The notes under the pieces were generated by a model. The model was not told the origin of the DNA. It was given only the letters and a program-made list of their open reading frames with translations, and made no database searches. Positions 1 through 6,855 of a stretch of 8,687 nucleotides of DNA are shown here, in pieces; within the stretch, counting starts at the first letter, position 1; each line of letters begins with the position of its first letter. This stretch comes from Candidatus Aenigmatarchaeota archaeon (lineage in GTDB: Archaea > Aenigmatarchaeota > Aenigmatarchaeia > QMZP01), in the NCBI GenBank assembly GCA_016202745.1, contig JACQOB010000169.1:1-8687 (forward strand). Direction: 5' to 3'. The position numbers and the translations under genes are program-made.

Positions 1-564
1 ACTGCCACCGCCTGAGGAAGCGCATGCCCCGCAGTCCCCGGAACAGGATGTGCAGGTTTCCCCTGAATCGCAGAATCCGTCCCCGCAGTTTGTTGCGGCT
101 GACCTGCACGTGTTGTGCACGCAGAATCCGTCAGAACAGCCGTTGTGGATGTTGCCGGTATTTGGTTGAGAATTGTAATCCCTGGGGCATGTATTTGCAC
201 TGGCAACCTTGTGGATTAGAAGGTTTAATTGACCGTGGTCTCCAATAGAATATGTCTGGGGCGTTCTGTTTGTTGGATCGGCATCAATTCCAAAAATCCT
301 GAAGGTTACATTTGCTGGTGTTGTCCCTTCTACATCAATAAGATAATAGCCTGAAGAGTAAAAGCCCACCGTGGTATTTTGTTTGGATATATTATTTATC
401 AAAGCTTCAACAGGGGCTCCGTTTGTTGAGGTATTAATTGTTGTGCCGCTGACTATCGTAACATTTCCCCACCAGCTTCCTGCCTGGGCTGAAACCATGA
501 TTGCCTGGGAAAGTAGCAATATTGCAGCAAATGAAAAAATAATGAATATATTCCTGGACTTCAT
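1..564 (-). CDS. Secreted beta-domain protein with Cys-rich tail, incomplete at left edge
   Basis: The frame is open without a stop from the ATG at 564 to base 1, giving 188 codons; the 3' end lies outside the window. Residues 1-27 form a signal peptide: a short basic start (MKSR), a hydrophobic core at about 5-24, and a likely cleavage after VSAQA. Residues 30-120 look like a compact beta domain beginning SWWGNVTI, with GYYLIDVEG and VTFRIFG further on. I associate this pattern with small carbohydrate-binding-like or peptide-display domains of archaeal surface proteins, but I cannot name the family with certainty. Residues 126-181 hold 11 cysteines, including CGDGFCDSGETC (160-171), a motif recurrent in secreted proteins of DPANN archaea. 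A Gly/Ser linker (SSGGGS) follows, so more domains probably continue past the edge. The gene lies 22 bp after the stop of the giant repeat gene, in the same direction. GAGGGG two bases before the ATG may serve as ribosome binding site. Function is unknown. Confidence 0.85.
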   Translation of the reverse strand, partial: MKSRNIFIIFSFAAILLLSQAIMVSAQAGSWWGNVTIVSGTTINTSTNGAPVEALINNISKQNTTVGFYSSGYYLIDVEGTTPANVTFRIFGIDADPTNRTPQTYSIGDHGQLNLLIHKVASANTCPRDYNSQPNTGNIHNGCSDGFCVHNTCRSAATNCGDGFCDSGETCTSCSGDCGACASSGGGS

Positions 565-586
565 AACCCCTCAGTGGATATTCCCC

Positions 587-3500
587 TTATTCTATATAAA
601 ACCACATTGATGTATCCTGGGTCTTTTTGATATGATAAGGCAGGGCATTGCTGTTGTTCATGTGGGTAAGGCTGTTAACTGGCCTTGAGCCGTTGTATGA
701 AAGCCAGGCACTTGATGCAGATAATGTGCCATTGTTATAGTATACCAATGAATATAGGTTGTCTATTGATCTTAGGACGCTTGCAACAGTAAAATTGCTG
801 TTAAGCGAATCGTATGACTCCAGGACATCCTCCGGCTGCAGAGTCAGAGTGGACCATGTGCCTGCCGAAAGCCTTGTAGTAATATTATACCTTGTTGAGA
901 CATTCAGGTAAGTCTTATTGTAAACAATATTCCCTACTATGTCCTGCAAAGTGGCTTCTAATATGTCAATATTCCACACAAAGCTGTCCCATCCCTCTAT
1001 GTCTTCGTAATGGTCTGCCAGGAGTGTTATATTAACCTGGCTTGAATTGACAGAGGTTGTGGTTGTGCCAGCAACTGTCAGCTGTTCTGATCTTGAGCGA
1101 TCCTGGTGCTTGACTGTAATGTTTGTAATTCTAATGTTGGTTGAATCGACTTTTTCTGAAAATGTCAGAGATACCACTCTAGTTCTTAGGTTATAATTCC
1201 ATGAAGTCAGGTTAGGTTGGGTGTTGTCAATAGTGATGTTCTGCCTGGCTATTGAGCCGTTTGAGTTGCCGGCTGAGTCAGTGGCGTTTATTACAAGCGT
1301 GTAGTTGCCGTCCGAAAGCAGGGTTGTGTTGACTGAGAAGGTCGTGTTGGTGTAGTTGGAGACAACAGAGAAGTTGCCTGAGGAGTTGCGGAACATCAGG
1401 AGCAGGCTTGAGAGCGGGCTGCTGTCAGAAATTGTGAAATTTACGGAAATGTTCTGGCGGACATAGGCTGTCCCAAGGTAGGTGGCATTGTTGGTTACTG
1501 ATACGAGGGAGCCTGTCGGGTTGGTGCTGTCAAGGGAGAGCGTGAACACGACACTTTCAGTGTTGTTCATGTTGCCCTGGCTGTCGTTTATGAAGAAGCG
1601 GGCTTCCCAGACGCCGTCAGGCATGGAGAGGTTTGTGTATCCCCAGTTGCCAGAGTAGTTCGTTAGGGTGTAGTTCTGCGGGCCCTGGCCTGCGATTACG
1701 CTGATGTTCCTTACCTGGACAACCCCTGAGCCTGGATTGTTTTCAAGCACGGTGGCGTTGAAGTTGATTGTGCGGGTGGTTATTATAGTGGTGTTCGAAG
1801 GAGAGGTTATGGTTATGTTCGGGGCTCCCACATCAAGAGTGATCGTGAATACCACTGTCTGTGTCAGGTTCAGATTTCCTACAGAATCGTTTATGAAGAA
1901 GCGGGCCCTGTAGACCCCCTCAGGGACAGAGAGATTGGTGTATCCCCAGTTTCCTGAGTAATTGGTGAGGGAGAAGTTCTGGACAGCTCCGCTCGGGTTC
2001 AGTGGGGTCAGCTCAACCACCCCGGATCCTGGGTTGGGCTCAAGGACGGTTGCATTGAAATTTACAGTCCTGGTAGTGCTGAAGGTTGTGTTGCCAGGGG
2101 AAGAAATTGTCACGTTCGGGACAGCATCATCCACTGTTATTTCAACAAAGACCGAGCTGTTTGAATTGGTGGCGTTGTCTGTTGCAGTGACATATATCCT
2201 GCAGTTGTTTGAAATGCCATCCCTGATTGCGCAGCCATAGTCAGCAGCTGAGGCGTCCCGGGACCAGTTCCCGTTGGTGGCATTTGTTCCTGCCTGAGTG
2301 GTGGCGTTCCCGAATGTTACGCTGGAAATGTTGAAGTTTTCAAGTACGGTTGCGTTTGTCCTGAAGACAGTGGCGCTTTTTACAAGCGGGGTCCGGCTGG
2401 AATTGGAAGAATTGCCGGAGAATATCGTGATGTTGGTGTAAGGTGTGGTTACATTCGGCCTCACGTCATCTATCACCATCGTGGTTGTGGAGGAGGCAAT
2501 GTTTCCGGCTGCGTCCCGGGCATACACCCTGATCGTGCAGACCCCTGCGGTCGGGCATCCGAGGGCTGAGCCATTGGTTTCAGCTGTGAAGTTGTTGGCC
2601 TCCTTCAGGGTAAGGGAGACATTGGTTGCTCCAGTATTGCCGGAAGCGTTCACATTGGAGTCAACCCTGTTGGTGTCAGTCACGATCGAGGTAAGGTTGA
2701 ACATTGCGGTTGAGACCTTGTCCACTGAAGTGTTTGTCAATACGCTGAGTACTGTTGGGGCAGTGGTGTCTATTGAGATCGTGGTCGCGACAGAAGCGTT
2801 CAGGTTGCCTGCTGAGTCATTGATGTAGAATGTCACTATGTAGACCCCCTCGCCGATCGAGGTGTTTGTGAAGCCCCAGTTTCCTGAGCGGTTGGTCAGG
2901 GTGTAATTGTTGTTCACAGATCCCTGCGTGAGTTGCAAAACCCCATAGTTGGGATTGGGCTCGAGGACTGTTACGTTGAAGTTCACCACAGTGGCTGAAA
3001 TGTTGGTTGAGGTCGGGGATTGGAGGGTAACATTGGGGGCGAAATCGTCCACTGTTATGTCAATGAATACAGAGGAGTTGGAATTGGTGGCATTGTCAGT
3101 GGCCGTGATTGTAATCCTGCAGTTGTTAAGGATTCCGCTCACGTCCCCGCAGCCGAAATTGATGGCAGAAACATTCCTGATTGACCAGTTGCCGTCTGTG
3201 TTGTTGATCCCTCCTATCCTTGTGCCGTTCCCGAAGGTGACATTGGAGATATTGAAGTTCTCGAGGACTGTGACATTGATCCTGATCAGCTGGGAGCCCC
3301 TCACAAGCGGGGAGGTGCCTGCAAAGACAGTCACGTTTGTGGTGGCATTTGTGACATTGGGGGAGGAGCTGTCCACAAAGATTGTGGTGGTTATGCTTCC
3401 GTTAATATTTCCGGCCGTGTCATTTGCATAAAACCTTAGTGTGCAGACCCCGTTTGTAACGCAGCCCAGGTCAGTGGGCCTGGTTGAGACATTGTAATTG

Positions 3501-6493
3501 TTGCTTCCAGTGGATTGCATTGAGACATTGGTCGCCCCTATATTGCCTGAAACATACACTGAACTGACACCGCTTCCGGAATCAGTCACAGTTATGGACA
3601 CGTTGAACCTGAATGTGGGCTGGAAATCAACTCCGGTTTTGTTCACGATCGGATTGGTGACAGATGGGTTTCCGTTGTCCACAGAGGCTGATATAGGCGC
3701 TGCCGCAGTCCCGTTGGTGGCGCTGTTAAGCTGCCTCTGGGAGTCGGTCATGTTGAAGAAGAACTCCATCACATCTCCTGTGGAGATGCCTGCAATTCCC
3801 TCGACATTGACAGTAATATTGCAGACATAGTGCGGTGGGCTCGGTCCAGAATCAGGGTCTGCATAGCAGACGGTTGTATTGGATGAATAGGATGCTGCAC
3901 CCTGCCTCTTGTAGAATACTGTTATGTTGTTGGTCTTGTTCAGATTAAGCTCAACAACCTTTGCCCTGAAAAGGACGGCATTCGGGTTGGAAACAGTTCC
4001 GTTTGAGGATGGTGATGTGCTGTTTATTACAGGGGATACAGTATCAACGGTGAACGTGACCGACTGCCCGTTATTCACATTGTTCGCGGCGTCATAGATG
4101 AAGAAGCGGGCATTATATACTCCGTTCGGTATGGAAAGGTTGGTGAAGCCCCAGACTCCTGAATAGTTGGTTAGTGAATAGTTTGCAGCTGTCTGGCCGG
4201 CTGAAAGCGGTGTAATCTGTACCACTGCAATGCTCTCATTTGCAGGGTTCTGCTCCTGGACAGACACATTGAAATTGACAGTTGTCCCTGTTGTGACGTT
4301 TGCAGGGGATGTGATGGTCACGTTCGGGCTTGAATCATCAACTGTTATGTTAATATAGACTGAATTGTTCGTGTTCCCGGCCGCATCTGCAGCAGAGAAC
4401 AGCAAAGAGCAGCCCATATTGCTTCCAACCCGGCAGCCTGCGCTCAGGGCAGTGAAGGTTGAATTTGTTCCAAATATGTTCGTGCCTGCAACGGCAAGGC
4501 TCAGTGAGGAATTGAAGCTGAGGCTGAGGTTCAGCCCGCTTGTATCATTTATAAAGCGGCCGCTTACATTCACCCTGGTGTCGTCCCTGTTTGTGTCAGA
4601 GACATTGACACGCACATTGATTATCTGGTCCCCCCTTACAATAGTGTCATTTACCACCGCATTTGTCACTGCTGGAAGGACAGTGTCAACCGCAAATGTT
4701 ACGGTCACGGAGTTGTTCTGGTTGTTTACTGCATCGCTTATGAAGAACTGGGCAGTGTAAATCCCGTCAGGCATTGAGGAGTTCTTGAATGTCCAGATCC
4801 CGTTCACCGTGTTGTTCAGGAGGGAGAAGTTGGTGGCTCCCTGGCCAAGAGGGGTGATCTGGACGACTGCGAGCGAGGCGTTGCTGGGATTGTTTTCATC
4901 AACAGTGACATTGAAGCTTACAGCAGAAGTGGTGGTGGAGTTTCCTGCCAGCGGGGAGGAAAGGGTCACATTTGGCCTGATGTCATCCACTGTTATATTA
5001 ATATAGACAGAGCCGTTGTAATTGCCTGCCCTGTCGCTTGCATTTATCCTGATTGTGCAGACCCCGTCATCAATTGTGGAGCAGCCCAGGCTGTCTGCTG
5101 TGGAGGTTATCAGCCAGCTTCCGTTTGACTGGTTGGTTCCTCCCAGTTCGATTCCGCCTCCAAAGGTCACATTAGACATGTTGAATTTCTCAAGGACTGT
5201 CACGTTTATCCTGAAGACCTGCCCGCCTGTCACAATCCTGTCCGTGTCGTTTGCCACCGGAGCGGTCACGTTCGGGGCGTCATCGTCAATGAGGGCGACA
5301 ATGGTTGTGGTGTTTGCGTTCTCGGCTGAATCCACCCCGAAGAATGTGAAGGTGCAGTACGTGTTTGTGGGGCAGCCCACATCAGTCGGCCTGAGCGAGC
5401 CGTTGAATGCATTGTTTGCTGTAAGGTTGATTGTGAGGTTCGTCCCTCCCGAGTTTCCTGAAACCTTTACATGTGAATCGTTCCTGTTGATGTCAGTAAC
5501 CGTGACAGAGAGATTGATGCGGCTTGTTGACTTGAGGTCTGCTGTGCTGTTCTTTATGGCATCCTTGACCATTGGAAGCGTGGTGTCCACAGTAAGCGTG
5601 AAGTTCGTGTCAGGAGTGGCATTTACCCCTATATTTCCCTGGAGGTCGGTTGAATTGAACCAGAACCCCACTACATCACCGTCCTGCACGCTGAGAGGGG
5701 AGGCTGTCAAATCCACTGTCGCATTGCAGAACCAGTTGGGCCTGAGGCTTGATCCGTAGAAGCAGGTCATGTTCACCTGGCGATGAGGAGTTCCAAACCC
5801 CTTTCTCCTTACAGAAAGAGTGGCATTCGTGACATTGGCATATTCCCCGTGAAGGATGCCTGGATTGTCTTCAGTCAGGTTGGCGGTAAAAATAACCGCT
5901 GAAGGAGTGTTCGTGAATTCCCCGCTTGGGGGGCCGGTCACATTGATGACCGGGACAACGTCGTCCCTGACAGTGATTGTCTGGGCCCTGGATTCCATGC
6001 TTCCGTTGTCATAAATCCAGGTTATTGTGATTGTTCTTTCGGTGTGGGTCCTGTTGATCACAGTGAAATTGAAGGCAAGGGACACATTTGTGCCTGCAAG
6101 TGCAAATCCCCCTGGGTTGCCTGTGTACCAGGTCAGGTTCCCTACAACGGAGGTGTCATTGAAAATGGCCGAACTATTGCTTGTCATGTTGCTTCCAGGA
6201 ACGAAGGAGAACACGGAGTTGTCAAACGTTATATTGACGCGGGTTATGTTCCCGCTCTGGTTGGCCAGGCCAGTGTTGTTTATCGATATGTTGAACTGGC
6301 GGCCATAGGAAGTGGAATTCGTGCTGATGTCAATTGTTGAATTGGAAGCTATTGCAGCTGAAGAGGCGATCGCTGGCCAGATGAGCTGGACAAACAGGGT
6401 CGCGGCAACTATTGAAAAAAGTATTGCTGCGCTGATCTTGGCGACTCCTGTGAATCCCCTCAAATTTCTAAAGACCCCCCTGCCAAAAGTCAT
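587..6493 (-). CDS. Giant secreted Ig-like repeat protein (1968 aa), probable cell-surface glycoprotein
   Basis: Residues 1-14 are basic. A hydrophobic segment at about 15-45 is a signal peptide or signal anchor, with AIASSAAIAS as a possible cleavage region. There is no C-terminal membrane helix. Residues 50-178 form a distinct beta domain. Residues 178-1660 are repeats of about 100-130 aa, most bordered by (V/I)D(D/T)xxPNVT-like linkers. I sort them into types A, B, C and D. Residues 1655-1760 form one more Ig-like module. Residues 1765-1870 (TFSEKVDSTNIRITNITV) resemble SbsA-type Ig-like domains. Residues 1875-1968 resemble the C-terminal archaeal domain that usually carries WNLIxLPLxP and SVLxSI...Y motifs; here they read TWSTLTLQPEDV and ASVLRSIDNLYSLVYY. 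I counted about 155 N-x-S/T sequons by hand. All 18 cysteines fall as nine close pairs inside modules. The start is fixed by a TATA box about 26 bp upstream, so the mRNA is probably leaderless. A surface coat, adhesin or S-layer-like role is inferred; no catalytic motif is seen. Confidence 0.92.
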   Translation of the reverse strand: MTFGRGVFRNLRGFTGVAKISAAILFSIVAATLFVQLIWPAIASSAAIASNSTIDISTNSTSYGRQFNISINNTGLANQSGNITRVNITFDNSVFSFVPGSNMTSNSSAIFNDTSVVGNLTWYTGNPGGFALAGTNVSLAFNFTVINRTHTERTITITWIYDNGSMESRAQTITVRDDVVPVINVTGPPSGEFTNTPSAVIFTANLTEDNPGILHGEYANVTNATLSVRRKGFGTPHRQVNMTCFYGSSLRPNWFCNATVDLTASPLSVQDGDVVGFWFNSTDLQGNIGVNATPDTNFTLTVDTTLPMVKDAIKNSTADLKSTSRINLSVTVTDINRNDSHVKVSGNSGGTNLTINLTANNAFNGSLRPTDVGCPTNTYCTFTFFGVDSAENANTTTIVALIDDDAPNVTAPVANDTDRIVTGGQVFRINVTVLEKFNMSNVTFGGGIELGGTNQSNGSWLITSTADSLGCSTIDDGVCTIRINASDRAGNYNGSVYINITVDDIRPNVTLSSPLAGNSTTTSAVSFNVTVDENNPSNASLAVVQITPLGQGATNFSLLNNTVNGIWTFKNSSMPDGIYTAQFFISDAVNNQNNSVTVTFAVDTVLPAVTNAVVNDTIVRGDQIINVRVNVSDTNRDDTRVNVSGRFINDTSGLNLSLSFNSSLSLAVAGTNIFGTNSTFTALSAGCRVGSNMGCSLLFSAADAAGNTNNSVYINITVDDSSPNVTITSPANVTTGTTVNFNVSVQEQNPANESIAVVQITPLSAGQTAANYSLTNYSGVWGFTNLSIPNGVYNARFFIYDAANNVNNGQSVTFTVDTVSPVINSTSPSSNGTVSNPNAVLFRAKVVELNLNKTNNITVFYKRQGAASYSSNTTVCYADPDSGPSPPHYVCNITVNVEGIAGISTGDVMEFFFNMTDSQRQLNSATNGTAAAPISASVDNGNPSVTNPIVNKTGVDFQPTFRFNVSITVTDSGSGVSSVYVSGNIGATNVSMQSTGSNNYNVSTRPTDLGCVTNGVCTLRFYANDTAGNINGSITTTIFVDSSSPNVTNATTNVTVFAGTSPLVRGSQLIRINVTVLENFNISNVTFGNGTRIGGINNTDGNWSIRNVSAINFGCGDVSGILNNCRITITATDNATNSNSSVFIDITVDDFAPNVTLQSPTSTNISATVVNFNVTVLEPNPNYGVLQLTQGSVNNNYTLTNRSGNWGFTNTSIGEGVYIVTFYINDSAGNLNASVATTISIDTTAPTVLSVLTNTSVDKVSTAMFNLTSIVTDTNRVDSNVNASGNTGATNVSLTLKEANNFTAETNGSALGCPTAGVCTIRVYARDAAGNIASSTTTMVIDDVRPNVTTPYTNITIFSGNSSNSSRTPLVKSATVFRTNATVLENFNISSVTFGNATTQAGTNATNGNWSRDASAADYGCAIRDGISNNCRIYVTATDNATNSNSSVFVEITVDDAVPNVTISSPGNTTFSTTRTVNFNATVLEPNPGSGVVELTPLNPSGAVQNFSLTNYSGNWGYTNLSVPEGVYRARFFINDSVGNLNLTQTVVFTITLDVGAPNITITSPSNTTIITTRTINFNATVLENNPGSGVVQVRNISVIAGQGPQNYTLTNYSGNWGYTNLSMPDGVWEARFFINDSQGNMNNTESVVFTLSLDSTNPTGSLVSVTNNATYLGTAYVRQNISVNFTISDSSPLSSLLLMFRNSSGNFSVVSNYTNTTFSVNTTLLSDGNYTLVINATDSAGNSNGSIARQNITIDNTQPNLTSWNYNLRTRVVSLTFSEKVDSTNIRITNITVKHQDRSRSEQLTVAGTTTTSVNSSQVNITLLADHYEDIEGWDSFVWNIDILEATLQDIVGNIVYNKTYLNVSTRYNITTRLSAGTWSTLTLQPEDVLESYDSLNSNFTVASVLRSIDNLYSLVYYNNGTLSASSAWLSYNGSRPVNSLTHMNNSNALPYHIKKTQDTSMWFYIE
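593..600 (-). promoter_or_regulatory. Possible TATA box inside the 3' end of the giant repeat gene
   Basis: Read on the minus strand this is TTTATATA, inside the last codons (W-F-Y-I-E) of the 1968-aa gene. It is centred about 32 bp before the ATG at 564. With the usual 25-26 bp spacing, a transcript would start about 7 bases before that ATG, near the GAGGGG run. It could let the small secreted gene be transcribed on its own, but the bases also encode ordinary residues, so chance is possible. Confidence 0.3.
1514..2134 (-). repeat. Tandem duplication of type A module, period 303 bp
   Basis: The last two type A modules (residues 1454-1558 and 1553-1660) lie side by side. They share about 20-base stretches of identical DNA offset by exactly 303 bp (101 codons), for example TCGTTTATGAAGAAGCGGGC at 1584-1603 and 1887-1906 on the plus strand. 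The protein stretches NYSGNWGYTNLS and ARFFINDS recur at the same spacing. This is the least diverged repeat pair I noticed and looks like a fairly recent in-frame duplication, or a pair kept similar by gene conversion. Confidence 0.75.
1514..5962 (-). repeat. Protein-level modular repeats in the giant surface protein (types A-D)
   Basis: Modules by residue range. Type D is at 178-308 and 817-942. Type B is at 303-412, 602-724, 938-1048 and 1241-1349. Type C is at 406-508, 1041-1155 and 1342-1461. Type A is at 503-611, 718-822, 1148-1248, 1454-1558 and 1553-1660. The order is D-B-C-A, B-A, D-B-C-A, B-C-A, A. Type A carries a VxENNP-like motif, SGxWGFTN and GVYxARFFIxD. Type B carries TDxNRxDxxVxVSG and GCxTxxxCT. 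Type C carries VTVLExFNxSNVTFG. Type D carries a C-x11-C or C-x14-C loop. The recurring B-C-A block suggests growth by duplication of multi-domain units. Boundaries were placed by eye. Confidence 0.8.
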
Positions 6494-6514
6494 GTATAAA
6501 ATAGTCTGTCCTGG

Positions 6515-6522
6515 CTTATAAA
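6515..6522 (-). promoter_or_regulatory. TATA box of the giant surface protein gene
   Basis: The minus strand reads TTTATAAG, preceded by CCCCAAAG as a possible BRE. Its centre is 25.5 bp before the ATG at 6493, the distance at which archaeal transcription starts. The mRNA would therefore begin at or next to the start codon (leaderless), which agrees with the lack of a Shine-Dalgarno sequence there. It gives the giant gene its own promoter, separate from the two genes upstream. Confidence 0.75.
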
Positions 6523-6578
6523 CTTTGGGGAGAAATTTGGGAGCAAGGATTTAACTGAATTGACGCTTCCGGGCAGTT

Positions 6579-6854
6579 TTATTGTGTTTGCCTGCCCTCT
6601 TTGTCCTGCTTTGCCTTCAGGAACTCCCTTACCTCATTGATCCCTGTCTCAACTTCTCCTGAAAGCCTGATCCTGTCCAGCCTGGTCAGTTTTGTCTCCT
6701 CCAGAAGCCTCAGGTTGTTTTCAATTGTGTCCAGCCTTTCCAGGGCAGCCTTCCTGGCCTGGCCCTTTTTCTTCAGTGTCTTTTCCCTGGTCCGGTCCCA
6801 CTTCTTCCTCAGACTCCTGATCCTCCATCCCCAGCCGAGAAGGAAGCCCAGCAT
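6579..6854 (-). CDS. Small basic coiled-coil protein (91 aa), function unknown
   Basis: I do not recognise a family. Residues 1-10 (MLGFLLGWGW) are hydrophobic and could be an amphipathic or re-entrant membrane-touching segment; they are too short for a normal transmembrane helix. Residues 11-90 are rich in Lys, Arg and Glu with heptad-like Leu/Ile spacing (for example LERLDTIENNLRLLEETKLTRLDRI in pieces) and should form one or two long helices, probably a coiled coil. There is no export signal, so it likely acts in the cytoplasm, perhaps at the membrane. The ATG lies one base after the TGA of the upstream 426-aa membrane protein gene, and a strong GAGGAGG site sits 7 bases before it, so the two are almost certainly co-transcribed and translationally coupled. 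A role alongside that membrane protein is inferred from this coupling only. No clear terminator hairpin follows its TAA. Confidence 0.8.
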   Translation of the reverse strand: MLGFLLGWGWRIRSLRKKWDRTREKTLKKKGQARKAALERLDTIENNLRLLEETKLTRLDRIRLSGEVETGINEVREFLKAKQDKEGRQTQ

Positions 6855-6855
6855 C

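Noticed and set aside
24..248. 74-aa plus-strand frame rich in Arg and Cys.
   Set aside because: It is antisense to the Cys-rich part of the partial secreted protein, whose signal peptide and motifs are convincing.
1704..5759. Long plus-strand open frames opposite the giant surface gene (up to 245 aa).
   Set aside because: They are antisense shadows of a repetitive, compositionally biased gene; they lack ribosome sites and their peptides repeat with the same module period.
6494..6578. Intrinsic terminator after the 91-aa gene.
   Set aside because: No stable hairpin or long T-run is visible on the minus strand; read-through into the giant gene cannot be excluded.
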